Shown piece after piece: positions 37,083 to 46,793 of a stretch of 64,000 bases of DNA. Position numbers and translations under genes: made by a program. Below the pieces are notes generated by a model that saw only the letters and a program-made list of their open reading frames with translations, was not told where the DNA came from and did no database searches. Position 1 is the first letter of the stretch, and each line of letters starts with the position of its first letter. Where the stretch lies: assembly GCA_964495075.1 (NCBI GenBank), contig CAZBUJ010000011.1, positions 29,451-93,450 of the forward strand, written 5' to 3'. Source of the stretch: JAFGJQ01 sp964495075. GTDB lineage: Bacteria > Planctomycetota > Phycisphaerae > UBA1845.

Positions 37083-39785
37083 TCAGTCGCACACCGCTCC
37101 GAAGGCGAGCTGCAGCGCCGCATAGTCCGCGAGATCCGCGTCGCCGTCGCCATCGACGTCCGCCGTAGCGGCGACACCGGGTCCGCGAAGCGCGGTCAGC
37201 AGCAGGGTTGCGTCCGCAGCGTCCACGGCGCCGTCGCCATTCAGATCGCTCCAGACACAGCCGCCCACCACGACCCGCCCGCCGAGGTCCTCGAAATTGG
37301 CGCCGTTGCCGACGCCGGCCGCGGGCAGAACGACGTCGTCCAGTTCCGACCCCGTGTAGCTGCCGGTGGGTAGCGCGTACCCGTCGACGACAAACCGGCC
37401 CACGGCAAGCTCGGTACGCAGCGACAGCACGGCGGAGTGCTCGAGCTCGATCTCGCCGCCAGGCGTGCGAATGTCATTCTGGAACTCGACACGCGTTTCG
37501 TCGGCCACCAGCAAACGACCCTGGAACGCGTCGGCATCGCCGGAGAGAAGCACGCTGCGATCGGGCATCCAGCCGCCCTCCAGGGCGAGCCGCAACGTCG
37601 ATACGCCGGTCAACGATGAGCTTACGATCAGATCGGGCGCGTCGGCCGCCACATCGAGTTCCGAGTCGGCGTCGACGGCCAGCGTGCCGGCAAGCCTGCT
37701 CCGGCCCGTCCCGCCGCCGATCGGGGCGGATCGGATTCGGCCGCCCTCGAGGCGCAGATCGGCGGTGGCGCGTTGGCGGTCCTGCTGGAGCAGCAGCAAT
37801 TCGGTACCCGTAACGATGCGCAGCGTATGCCCTGCAAACATCGTGCTTCCGCCGGCGTCCGGATCCCCGGCAATGCTCGCCCGGACGCGATTCGTCCCAC
37901 CCAGCACGGCGGTGACGTAGTCCACGCCGGCCGTCGGTGGCGAAGCGGGCGTGCCCCATATCGCGTCGTTCCATCCGCCGTCGTCCACACTCTGCGTCGT
38001 GGAATACGAGGTCAACGTGAATTCGAGCGTGTCGCCGTTGACGCCGAAGAATCCGGCCGCCGGATCGCCCGGCTCGACCGCAAAATCTCCCGCGTCGACC
38101 CCACTTGCGGCGGCGCCGCTCCAGTCAAGCAGTGTGTACGTCGAACCGGGCGTGAATCCCCCCGCGTTGATGAATGAGACCGACACGACCCCGGCGTCGA
38201 CCCCGGCCAACACGCCGCCGGTCAATAGAATCGCCGCGCCGTCCGGTCCAACAACAAACGCCAGCCGCGTCCCGTCGTACAAGCTGAGGTCGCCGTCGAG
38301 CGCCAGACCTTCCGATCGCAGTGTCGCTCCCGGCCAGACGAGCAGCGCGCCCTCGATCCGACCCGCACCACCCAGCGTCTGCCCCGTCGACAACTTGAGC
38401 CCTCGTGGCAGGCCGCGCGCATCGAGCAGGCCGCCTTGGTTCACGCAGATCGACTCCGTATCCGGGATCGTCGACCTGACGCGTTCGTCCGTGGTGGTCA
38501 GCGTCAGCACGCCGTCGATGACCGTCGGACCGAGGTACGGATTGTCCTCGTTGGAAAGCACGAGTTCCCCTTCCGCCACCCGCAGCCCACCGCCGCCGCC
38601 AACCGAGCCGTTGATCGTCAGCGGAGCAACCGTCCGCACGCGTGCTTCGACGTCGTCGTACAGATCGACGTCGGCGTCGATGACGTGGACGCCGCTCCCG
38701 GCGGTCTCGTACACGTTGAGGCGGGCCAGACCGGAACGGGCGGCCAGTTGGAGCAGATCGTCTCCTTCGGCGCCGAGCGTGTAGTTGGTCGAGCCGTCAA
38801 ATGCCACCTCGCCGCAGACGCGGAAATTCGACCAGTCGACGCGGACGTCGGTCGCCGACACGGTGCCGAACCAAGCCGTCTGCCCGCCGTGATACGGGGC
38901 GCCGGCGGTCCAGTTGGCGCCGGTGCTCCACGATCCGTCGCCGCCATGGATCCAGTCGGTACGCGTGATGCCGCTGTGTGGCTGCCATACGCGAACCCAT
39001 TCGACCTCCACGACGTCGGAGGCGCCGGCGGGCCATTCCGAGAATGACGGCGTTCCCGGCCACCCGCCGACGGCGTAGTCCACGAGGATGTACATGTTCT
39101 GGAACTGTGCCTGGTTCGAGGCGGTCTTGACCAGCGACTCGTCGAAGTAGTACCGCAGGCTCGAAGAATCCCAACGCAGCGCATACGTGTGAAAGTCCGC
39201 GCCCAGGTCGATATCCGTGTCGATCCAGGCAAAGTCCGACGGGGGTTCGCAGCATTCGCCCCAGAAGCTGTTCACCGAATAGGTGTCGACCGTGCTCTCG
39301 TCTGTGAACAGCGGGTACTCCACGGTGTCGATTTCGGGAGGCCAGCCGTCGGCGAGCATCCAGAACGCGGGCCACGAGCCGCGCCGCCACGGCATCCGGA
39401 TGCGTGCTTCGGCGTAACCGTAGGTGAAGCGGTACGTCGCGCTGGTGGTGAACGCGCCGGACGTGAACGGCTTCCCGCCGACCGGTTCGCGCACCGCCGT
39501 CAGGTTGGCCACGCCGTCGACGAAATCGACGTTCTCCTCTTGAACGTACGCTTCATGGTTGTGGGTGTGCCCGTCGCCCCAGGGGTAATTGTAGCGCCAC
39601 TTGTGCGTGTCGAGATCCTGGCCGGCAAAACCGTCGGCGAAGCTCAGCTCCCAGTTCGGGCCGGGTGGATCGGCCAGGGCCGGCGGCGCCCCGGTCAGAA
39701 ACGCCGCCAGCACGAACGCGCCTCGCCCGAACCCGGCCGTGCCGTAACCCGCAGCCATCCGGGATGCGTGGCGATGCATCGACAT
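37083..39785 (-). CDS. Secreted GH16 glycoside hydrolase with strand repeats and dockerin-like C-terminus
   Basis: Exported protein of 900 residues. A signal peptide ends near PALADPPGP at about residue 40. The GH16 domain (about 45-270) carries the full catalytic motif EIDTVE and the segment RMPWRRGSWPAFWML. Next come strand-rich repeats with WSTGANWTAG, like autotransporter-associated repeats, to about residue 840. The last 55 residues hold two EF-hand-like loops, DLNGDGAVDAADA and DVDGDGDADLADY, as in type I dockerins. GH16 enzymes cut beta-1,3/1,4-glucans, galactans or agar-like polymers; the target cannot be told. GGAG precedes the ATG at 39785. An AT-rich stretch (39866-39896) upstream may be its promoter. 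Confidence 0.87.
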   Translation of the reverse strand: MSMHRHASRMAAGYGTAGFGRGAFVLAAFLTGAPPALADPPGPNWELSFADGFAGQDLDTHKWRYNYPWGDGHTHNHEAYVQEENVDFVDGVANLTAVREPVGGKPFTSGAFTTSATYRFTYGYAEARIRMPWRRGSWPAFWMLADGWPPEIDTVEYPLFTDESTVDTYSVNSFWGECCEPPSDFAWIDTDIDLGADFHTYALRWDSSSLRYYFDESLVKTASNQAQFQNMYILVDYAVGGWPGTPSFSEWPAGASDVVEVEWVRVWQPHSGITRTDWIHGGDGSWSTGANWTAGAPYHGGQTAWFGTVSATDVRVDWSNFRVCGEVAFDGSTNYTLGAEGDDLLQLAARSGLARLNVYETAGSGVHVIDADVDLYDDVEARVRTVAPLTINGSVGGGGGLRVAEGELVLSNEDNPYLGPTVIDGVLTLTTTDERVRSTIPDTESICVNQGGLLDARGLPRGLKLSTGQTLGGAGRIEGALLVWPGATLRSEGLALDGDLSLYDGTRLAFVVGPDGAAILLTGGVLAGVDAGVVSVSFINAGGFTPGSTYTLLDWSGAAASGVDAGDFAVEPGDPAAGFFGVNGDTLEFTLTSYSTTQSVDDGGWNDAIWGTPASPPTAGVDYVTAVLGGTNRVRASIAGDPDAGGSTMFAGHTLRIVTGTELLLLQQDRQRATADLRLEGGRIRSAPIGGGTGRSRLAGTLAVDADSELDVAADAPDLIVSSSLTGVSTLRLALEGGWMPDRSVLLSGDADAFQGRLLVADETRVEFQNDIRTPGGEIELEHSAVLSLRTELAVGRFVVDGYALPTGSYTGSELDDVVLPAAGVGNGANFEDLGGRVVVGGCVWSDLNGDGAVDAADATLLLTALRGPGVAATADVDGDGDADLADYAALQLAFGAVCD

Positions 39786-40021
39786 CGTATGCTCCGTGCC
39801 GCCATGGAGACCGCCACCCCCCCGGGCGAGCGTCCCATGCCGGGGCCGACCCATATCTTACCGCCATTTATTAAAGATAGTAGAAGAATATCGCCGCCGA
39901 GCGCGGTGGGCGGCGCTGACCCCCGGCGAAGCGCCCGCCGGTTTCGACCGGCGGGCGGAACGGCGTCTGATCGACCTCCGAACGTAATTCCTTGCCCAGC
40001 GGCCGTTTGGGTCCACCCCGG

Positions 40022-42409
40022 TCACGGCGCCGCCGCCTCCAGGAGTCGCTGCACCTGTTCACCGGCCAACAGAAAGGCGCCGACCCCAAATACGTCCGTG
40101 TGCGCCGCGCGGACCCGGCGCGGATCGGCGCCGACCGGCTGGACCCATTCCAGCATGCCGTTGGCGTCCACGCAGCGGGCCAGGGCCGTCCAGGCTCGCT
40201 CCACCACCGGGCGATACGTGTCCCGATCGAGCAGCCCCGCGTTCACTCCCCACGCCAGCGCGAAACAGTGGAAACCGGTTCCGCTGGTCTCCGGATGCGG
40301 GAAGCCGGCGGGATTGAGCAGACTGGGCCGCCACAGGCCGTCCGGCTGCTGCAGTTCGGCGATACGCGCACTCATCTCGACAAAAAGCCGCTGGTAGCGC
40401 GAGCGGGAGGGATGAGTGGCCGGCATTCGCTCCAGCACGCGGGCGAGCCCGGCCAGGACCCAACCGTTTCCACGGCTCCAGAAGACCTTTCGCCCGTTTG
40501 CCTCCCGGGCATCGAAGTAGCGGCTGTCGCGATAGAACAGGTGCTCCTCGCGGTCATACAGGTAGTCCACCGTTTTCCACCACCGCCGATCGAGTTCCCG
40601 CAAGTACCGCTCCTGACCCGTCGCCTCGTACAACCGGGCGAGGGTGGGCGGGGCCATGAACAATGCATCGCACCAGGCCCACTCGCGCAAGTGCACTTCG
40701 TTTTTCCACCGAAGCGGTTCCGTGGCCGGTTGCTCCGCCACCGCGTCCATGGCCGCGCGAATCGGGGCGAGCATCGCCCCGTCCCGGTGGCGCAGGTACA
40801 TCTCGAGATACATCTGCCCGACACAATGGTCGTCGGCAAAGAACGGCCGCGGGCCGGGCTTCCACGCCAGCGCCCGCCCCGTCTCCAGCATGGCTTCCTC
40901 AAAGACTGTGTCCTTGGAGGTGCGCACGAGGGCCATGAGCCCGGCGTAAAGCGCCCCGTGCGTCCAGTCCCACGCGGGATGGGGCGCCGGGTTGGCGAGC
41001 TGCCAGCGCCCGACTCGCTCCATCGTCTGCTGAATCACCTGCGGATCCAGTGGGTTCGACAGCCGCGGCGGTTCCGGACGGTCCATCCGGATGGAGCATC
41101 CGAAGCGGGAGTAGTGTTCATAGTGGCGATCCACGCACATCCACAACACACGGGGGCCATCGGGCGGCGCGTGTCGAACGGCGACCGGGCGAACGTTGTC
41201 GAACCGCGATGCATCGGTGACGGCCGCGTGCGTCCATCGTTCCCCGTCTTCCGACAACTCCCAGCGCTCGATCTCAAACACACCAAGCCGCGGCCGCGCG
41301 AGATAGATGCGCCGGGGGGCGGCATGGTCCAGCACGACCCCGCCCGAATAGTGGGGCTCGGGTTCGCGCTCTCCGGCCGGCGTCTGGGGAAACCAGGCGC
41401 CGCCATCGACGATCGGACGTTGGACCCATTCCCGTCCGTCCCAGCTCGCGTGGTAATAGACGTGCCGCGACTCCGCCGGCAATCGTGCGTAGACAACGGC
41501 TGGTCGCCCCATGGCGTCGGCGGCAACATCCCAGACCCATGCTCGCACACCCACCTTCGGGCCGTCGTGGACAATGTCGCACCGCGCCGGGTCCAGCGGC
41601 AGATCATCGATTGTTCCAATGACACGCCCGTTCATCCGACGAAACGTGTGCCCCTCAAAGGCGCAGTAGTACACGCTATTGAACGGCTCGCGGCGTGGAT
41701 GGCCCGTCGTGAACGCCAGGTGTATGATCTCCCCGTCGTCGCAGGATACCTTCAGATAGGGACGATTCCGCGCATCGGCGCCGGGCGCTTCGAACACAAC
41801 ACGCCCAGGCCCGAACGTCGCACCCGCGTCACGTGAAACCGCCAGACATGGCTTGTAGTTCGTCCCGCGCCAAAACAGCATAAGTTCATCGTTGCCCAGC
41901 ACCACGGGATTCGAGTAGCACACCGCATTCGGATGACCTGGCTTGAGTTCGTCCGGGTTGTTCAGTTCAAGCGTCTGTTCAGGCAGCCAGGTCCCGATAT
42001 CTTCCGGGCGCGTCGATATGCGCGTGCGCATGACCGTGTCATCGTGCTTCGAGTAGAAGGCTCGCAGGCGGCCATCGGGGAGTATCACAAGCGACGGATT
42101 CGCATGATCATCGCGCTGCATTCTACGATGGAGAATCGTCGTTTGAACGCTGCCCGTCCGGTGGTCGAACGCTCCCACGACCACGTCCCCCTGGCTGTTT
42201 ACCCACCCAGCGTAAGTGCGTTGTTGCTGCCCGGCGTAGTACACGGCGCGAGGGTCGGCGAACCAACACCAGGCGCCGTCGTGCGTAAACCGTCGGTAAC
42301 GGTCCCCCGGCAGGCCGTCTGCCTCCGCGTCCACCGCCCGTATGGTCAGCACGAGGAGGGGCAGAAGAACACACAGGATAAGCGGCCGTTGCCGAACTGG
42401 ATGAATCAT
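40022..42409 (-). CDS. Exported BNR_4 propeller / GH105 unsaturated-uronyl hydrolase fusion
   Basis: Two-domain enzyme of 795 residues with a signal peptide (about 1-28). Residues 32-440 form a BNR_4-type beta-propeller, starting THDGAWCWFADPRAVYY and with MQRDDHANPSLVILPDGRL. This fold is shared by PL24/PL25 ulvan lyases and GH145/PL27 rhamnose-glucuronate enzymes. Residues 455-795 are a GH105 alpha/alpha barrel, with WAWCDALFMAPPTLARLYEA, FWSRGNGWVLAGLARVLE and AGFPHPETSGTGFHCFALAWG. GH105 removes unsaturated uronic acids from lyase products. The fusion suggests cleavage and uronate release by one polypeptide, feeding kduI at the right end of the window. The ATG at 42409 has GAGGAGG ahead; GTG and TTG codons 1-3 triplets earlier are alternatives. 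Confidence 0.85.
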   Translation of the reverse strand: MIHPVRQRPLILCVLLPLLVLTIRAVDAEADGLPGDRYRRFTHDGAWCWFADPRAVYYAGQQQRTYAGWVNSQGDVVVGAFDHRTGSVQTTILHRRMQRDDHANPSLVILPDGRLRAFYSKHDDTVMRTRISTRPEDIGTWLPEQTLELNNPDELKPGHPNAVCYSNPVVLGNDELMLFWRGTNYKPCLAVSRDAGATFGPGRVVFEAPGADARNRPYLKVSCDDGEIIHLAFTTGHPRREPFNSVYYCAFEGHTFRRMNGRVIGTIDDLPLDPARCDIVHDGPKVGVRAWVWDVAADAMGRPAVVYARLPAESRHVYYHASWDGREWVQRPIVDGGAWFPQTPAGEREPEPHYSGGVVLDHAAPRRIYLARPRLGVFEIERWELSEDGERWTHAAVTDASRFDNVRPVAVRHAPPDGPRVLWMCVDRHYEHYSRFGCSIRMDRPEPPRLSNPLDPQVIQQTMERVGRWQLANPAPHPAWDWTHGALYAGLMALVRTSKDTVFEEAMLETGRALAWKPGPRPFFADDHCVGQMYLEMYLRHRDGAMLAPIRAAMDAVAEQPATEPLRWKNEVHLREWAWCDALFMAPPTLARLYEATGQERYLRELDRRWWKTVDYLYDREEHLFYRDSRYFDAREANGRKVFWSRGNGWVLAGLARVLERMPATHPSRSRYQRLFVEMSARIAELQQPDGLWRPSLLNPAGFPHPETSGTGFHCFALAWGVNAGLLDRDTYRPVVERAWTALARCVDANGMLEWVQPVGADPRRVRAAHTDVFGVGAFLLAGEQVQRLLEAAAP

Positions 42410-42715
42410 CACGGACAATCCTCCTCGGTTCAGGCGCCGACCGTGCGGGAACGCAACCGGTACTGAATCCGCCCGCTCACGGCCGCGGGTCGGTGCCGGC
42501 AGGGCCGATCCGCATCCCGGTCTGCGCAGGGCGCCCCGGCGGCGAGAGCGTGACCGCGATGCGTGCCGGCCTCTCGGGCAGCTGAACTTCCTCTCTGATC
42601 GGCTCGGCTCTCACGGAGAGCGCCGGATCATGCGCCGGGCGCTCAACGCTAACCGCTCGGCCTTCGTAATCGACGGGCAGCAGGTCCGGTGCCAGTGGAC
42701 CTCATTGGCCGTAGG

Positions 42716-42960
42716 TCACACGATGTCGAGTTCGCCGTCAAGGTCGAGATCGGCGCCGGTGCCTCGCGCGGTTCCGGGGCCGGGCCGGCCGCCGCGCGCC
42801 GAAGGCGCGGGTACCCTCGGCCCGGAGGACAAGTGTCTGGACAGCGAAGTGCTTCACGGTCATCGGCACGGCCACGACAACGTTCAGATGGCCGTCGTCG
42901 TTGAGATCGGCGGCGTCAACGTCGCGCCGACAAGGTGGCCGGGGCGGCCCAGCGCTGTTG
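42716..42960 (-). pseudogene. Remnant of an FG-GAP/VCBS-repeat gene
   Basis: On the minus strand one frame reads DVDAADLNDDGHLNVVVAVP, a typical FG-GAP repeat. About 120 bases later another frame reads GADLDLDGELDIV followed by a TGA at 42716-42718, the usual end of such proteins. A frameshift separates the two. No start or complete repeat set is present. It probably derives from a secreted propeller protein. Confidence 0.45.
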
Positions 42961-43518
42961 CCCACGTCCGCTCCCCCGGCCGCCCGCCGGCTGTACACGG
43001 CATCCCCCTCGGCGTGGCTTGGGAGGCGTGGACGATTCGCGCAACCGGGCCCGGCGCCGAGTCCGCCGGCGTCTCGACCGCGCAACCGGGTCGTCCCCTT
43101 CGATCATAACTCGCCGTACGTTCCATACTTACCAAGCGCGCCCCGTTGCGTGGGGTTGGTTGGTGAATCCGACGAACCCCCTGACGCACGGCAAGGCTGG
43201 CGCACCGTGACCGGCCGCCGCGGGCACGACTCCTCGAAATGTTGGCCTGAAATGTCGCGTTGCCACTTGCCACGGGCCGCTTAATGGTTTATTATTTATA
43301 AACTATATAAAAAAAAGCGGGGACGCCGGTCGCGGCAGGAGTCGGTTCGCCGGGCGGATCGGTTTGGCGGGGCAGATCGTACGCACTTGTAGCGAGCGTC
43401 GGCGGCGCGCGAGAGAGTTCATCTCGTATTCACCTCGGCGACAGCGAACAACGTGATGTTTGAGGGGGGCGGCCTGCACGCCCCTGCCGTGCGGCATGTT
43501 CGGGGAGGAAGCAGGCGA
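42961..43518. other. Divergent intergenic region with an AT-rich island
   Basis: About 560 bp between the FG-GAP remnant and the next secreted protein. Its main feature is an AT-rich island at 43281-43316, including a run of eight A, in otherwise GC-rich DNA. No gene was recognised. Confidence 0.45.
43267..43295 (+). promoter_or_regulatory. Candidate sigma-70 promoter of the BNR_4-dockerin gene
   Basis: TTGCCA at 43267-43272, 17 bases, then TATTAT at 43290-43295, inside an AT-rich island. It would give a leader of about 215 bases before the ATG at 43519. Confidence 0.45.
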
Positions 43519-45807
43519 ATGGTCAAGGAATCCAGCGTTGGCAGAACCGGCGCGGCGGTCGCCGGAATGGTTCTGGCGCTCGGCCTCGCCGGCCAGGCTC
43601 ACTCGGACAACTACGTCACGCATTCGTCAATCGACCCGGCGTTCGCATCCACGGAAACGAACGCCACCGCGTTTATCCATCACAGCATTCTGACCGTCGG
43701 CGATCAGCAGTTCGTGACGTACTACAACGACGACCAATTCGTAACGGTCGCCCGGCGGTCGCTTGGATCCGACATGTGGGACGTATACCCCACCTCGTTC
43801 ACGGCGTTCACCGTCTACGACGCCCATGACGTCATCAGCTTCGGCATCGACGGCGCGGGTTACATGCACTTGTCCTGGGGAATGCACGGCAACCCGCTGC
43901 TGTACGCAAAGTCGGACGCCCCCGTCACCGGCGCCGGCGCCATCACTTTCACCGGCCCGATTGAAATGACGGGCTTTGAGAACACGGTCACCTATCCTCA
44001 GTTCTACGAACTGCCGAACGGCGACCTGCTGTTCCTGTTCCGTGAAGGTACGTCCGGCAACGGAGACACGTACTGGAACCGCTACGACGCCGCCGGCGGG
44101 GTCTGGAGCACGGTTCATGGCGGCGCCGGCCAGACACCGTTCTTCCAGGGCACCGGCTGGAGGCCGAACTACAACCTGTACAACAATCACGCCGCGCTCG
44201 ATTCGCAGGGCACGCTACACCTGACCTGGACGATTCGCTACAACGGCGACTCGCCGGCCGGATTCGGCGGCTTCCAGACCAACCACAACATCTTCTACGC
44301 GCGGTCGTTCGACGAAGCCACGACCTGGGTGCGAATGGACGGCACGTCCTACGCGCTGCCGATCAGCGAGTTCGGCGAGAGCGGCGACCCCGACACGACG
44401 GCGGAGGTCGCGTTGACCATTCCCGAGGGCAGCAGCCTGATCAACCAGTGCAGCATGACGATCGACCACGATGATCGGCCCGTGTTTGCGATGTACTGGG
44501 CGCCGGAAGCCGCCAGCGGCAATCATGCCCGGCAGTACCTGATGGGCTGGTACGACGGCGTCGGGTGGAACACGTCGCAGATCACTGACTACGAGACGGA
44601 TTACGACCCGGACGGCGACGGCATCAACCAGCGCATTCCCGAATCGGAGCTCGGCAACTACCGGATGAGCCGGCCCGCGGTGATGGTCGACGACGAGGAC
44701 CGCGTGGTCGTGATCTTCAGCGACTACCACCGCGGACAGGTGGTCACCGCCGCCTGGAGCGAGGATCGCGTCAACTGGAGTTTCGTGGACCTGACCACCG
44801 AGGACGCCGGCCTGTGGGAGCCGACCGTCGACATGGAGTTGTGGCGGCGCGAGAACAAGGCTCACATGTTCTACCATCCCATGGGCCGCGGCAGCGTCCA
44901 GACCGCGGAAGTCCTCGAATGGGACGCCGCCGCGTACTTCGACAATCCGCCGCCGCCGCCCCCGCCCGTGCCGGGCCCGGGCGACGTACTCTTTGCGGAC
45001 ACCTTCGAGGCAGGGTTGGGCGACCCCGCCACGCAGAGCGGCGACTACGCCCCGGCCAGTTACGCGGCGTATGGCCCCGGCATCGACACGTCGCGGGAGG
45101 TGCTGCGCCTCAATCGCTGGGGAACCGCCGGCAGTTCCTACGTCATTCCATCCGTCGACTTCGGTACGCCGGAGGTCGCGGCCGCCGGCGGCTACATGGT
45201 CACGCTCACCGGCGTGGATCCCGTCTCGAGCGGTGACGGCTCCGACCCCGACTGGCTCGGCGTCAGCCTGTTCCGCCCCCATACGGGCTCGGCGCCGGCG
45301 CCGGTCGTGCTTCAGAGTCCGTATGCGATGCTGATCCGCGACAACGGCGGTTCGCAGGTGTTCGAATCCGGCGAGATGGTGCGCGAAGATGTACTGGATC
45401 CTTCGCCGCCATCGAGTTACACGCTGCGGTTCGTGATCGAGTTCATGGAGGACACAGGCTTCGGCCCGGCTCGGGCATCCCTGTACTTCGGCCTCGCGGG
45501 TCAGTCGCCCGGCAGCCTCACGCGGGTCGACGTCGCGACGCTGCCGCACGTCGCGCTCGCGACGCAGTACATCGCGATCGAGGCGCGGAACGAGGCCTGC
45601 ACGGTGGACGAGTTGGAGATCAGCATGCTGGTTCCAGGCGACGTCAATCTCGACGGCGGCGTCGACCTATCGGACGCTGTTGTGCTGATCGCGAACATGG
45701 GCGGGCCAGGTGGTCGTTCCGATGGGGACTTCACGCTCGACGGACGCGTCGACCTGGCGGACTTTGCCATCGTTCAACAGTTCTTCGGTTTCGGGTCGGG
45801 CGAATGA
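43519..45807 (+). CDS. Secreted BNR_4 polysaccharide-lyase-like protein with dockerin-like C-terminus
   Basis: Exported protein of 762 residues. A signal peptide covers about 1-30. Residues 35-480 form a BNR_4 propeller: VTYYNDDQFVTVARRSLG, YDAHDVISFGIDGAGYMHLSW and MHGNPLLYAKS are the conserved first blades seen in PL24/PL25/GH145 enzymes. A proline linker (eight Pro in a row, near 478) leads to a jelly-roll-like domain (about 490-705). The last 55 residues have two EF-hand-like loops, DVNLDGGVDLSDA and FTLDGRVDLADF, as in dockerins. GGGGAGGAAG precedes the ATG. It probably cleaves a uronate-containing polymer; lyase and glycosidase activities cannot be told apart here. Confidence 0.8.
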   Translation: MVKESSVGRTGAAVAGMVLALGLAGQAHSDNYVTHSSIDPAFASTETNATAFIHHSILTVGDQQFVTYYNDDQFVTVARRSLGSDMWDVYPTSFTAFTVYDAHDVISFGIDGAGYMHLSWGMHGNPLLYAKSDAPVTGAGAITFTGPIEMTGFENTVTYPQFYELPNGDLLFLFREGTSGNGDTYWNRYDAAGGVWSTVHGGAGQTPFFQGTGWRPNYNLYNNHAALDSQGTLHLTWTIRYNGDSPAGFGGFQTNHNIFYARSFDEATTWVRMDGTSYALPISEFGESGDPDTTAEVALTIPEGSSLINQCSMTIDHDDRPVFAMYWAPEAASGNHARQYLMGWYDGVGWNTSQITDYETDYDPDGDGINQRIPESELGNYRMSRPAVMVDDEDRVVVIFSDYHRGQVVTAAWSEDRVNWSFVDLTTEDAGLWEPTVDMELWRRENKAHMFYHPMGRGSVQTAEVLEWDAAAYFDNPPPPPPPVPGPGDVLFADTFEAGLGDPATQSGDYAPASYAAYGPGIDTSREVLRLNRWGTAGSSYVIPSVDFGTPEVAAAGGYMVTLTGVDPVSSGDGSDPDWLGVSLFRPHTGSAPAPVVLQSPYAMLIRDNGGSQVFESGEMVREDVLDPSPPSSYTLRFVIEFMEDTGFGPARASLYFGLAGQSPGSLTRVDVATLPHVALATQYIAIEARNEACTVDELEISMLVPGDVNLDGGVDLSDAVVLIANMGGPGGRSDGDFTLDGRVDLADFAIVQQFFGFGSGE

Positions 45808-45893
45808 GTTGTCGGATTCGCGGATTGAACCGCGTCGTCAGTGTTGACGGCGGGCAATGACTCTCTCTTGTACGGGCGAAGGAGGATTCGGAA

Positions 45894-46652
45894 ATGAAAA
45901 GCAAGCGAACAATGTTGTTGAGCGTACTGTGTGTCTTGTCGTTGACCGCGACGAGCTTTGCCACCACGGTCTACTACGATGACTTCAGTGGCAGCGGGGA
46001 TCCCTTGAACGGCTCACCGGTTGACATCGGCGGTCAGAGCTGGGCCGCCGGCCCGGCGTTTCTGGACGATGGATCGGTCAACACCGTCGTGGCCGGCAGC
46101 CCGAGCGGGAATGCAGCGTGGCTGCCGTTCACGCCGGAAAGCGGGCTGATCTACACGCTCTCGGCCGAGGTCGAAAACGACTTCCCGGACTGGATCGCGG
46201 TGGGGTTCATGCCGGCGTCGCCGCCGGGCGGCGACTGGACGGCCACCGACTTCAGCGTCCGCCATTCGAACAACGGGGCCCATGCGTGGATGCTGCTTCG
46301 CACCCATGCCACCGCCAACGACATCGAAGCGTTCAACGGCCCGGGGACCTCGAATCCTGCGTTCGGCGGGGACATCGTTCCGGCGACGGATCCGGTCGCG
46401 GTCGCCATCGTTCTAAACACGATGGATACCACCTGGACCGCCGAGTACATCCTGAACGGCGGCAGCCAAGGCGTGTTCGACCTGCCCGCCAGCGCCACCA
46501 CCGACATTGGCGGCGTCGGCTTCAGCCGGGACCGCTACCCGGAGGCGGGCACGGGCGGCTTCGTCGACAACTTCGAGCTTACGGTGGTGCCGGAGCCGGC
46601 GGCGGTGATGTTGTTGGGCATCGGCGGACTGGCGCTGCGACGCCGCCGGTAA
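45894..46652 (+). CDS. PEP-CTERM secreted protein with a duplicated surface domain
   Basis: Protein of 252 residues. A signal peptide (about 1-23) is followed by a 202-residue beta-rich domain (starting DDFSGSGDPLNG) of jelly-roll appearance. The C-terminus is a PEP-CTERM sorting signal: VPEPAAVMLLGIGGLALRRRR, i.e. PEP, a hydrophobic helix and basic residues. PEP-CTERM proteins are processed by exosortase, which is not encoded in the window. The same 202-residue domain reappears in the next gene. GGAGG precedes the ATG. Binding to carbohydrate is possible but not shown by any motif. Confidence 0.8.
   Translation: MKSKRTMLLSVLCVLSLTATSFATTVYYDDFSGSGDPLNGSPVDIGGQSWAAGPAFLDDGSVNTVVAGSPSGNAAWLPFTPESGLIYTLSAEVENDFPDWIAVGFMPASPPGGDWTATDFSVRHSNNGAHAWMLLRTHATANDIEAFNGPGTSNPAFGGDIVPATDPVAVAIVLNTMDTTWTAEYILNGGSQGVFDLPASATTDIGGVGFSRDRYPEAGTGGFVDNFELTVVPEPAAVMLLGIGGLALRRRR
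45978..46583 (+). repeat. 606-nt duplicated segment, copy 1 (within the PEP-CTERM gene)
   Basis: This segment and 46932-47537 are both exactly 606 nt and align without gaps over 202 codons. By hand count about 173 of 202 residues are identical. It encodes one complete domain, so the duplication is domain-sized. Confidence 0.85.
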
Positions 46653-46793
46653 TCGCGAGAAAAATCGTCGAGCGCGTCTTGGCCGTAGGGCGCGGCCGCG
46701 GAGTGGGGAACACCGGACGCACCGCCGGCGGCAACGCGCGGTTGTACGCGACGGAATCAGACGACTTCACCTGCTCTGTGTGGAGGAAGACCC

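Noticed and set aside
39866..39896. AT-rich stretch upstream of the large GH16 gene, possibly a promoter
   Set aside because: No clear -35/-10 pair with proper spacing could be placed on the minus strand; only mentioned under the gene.
44215..45549. Antisense open frame of 444 codons opposite the BNR_4-dockerin gene
   Set aside because: The plus-strand frame has signal peptide, BNR_4 and dockerin motifs; the antisense one has none.
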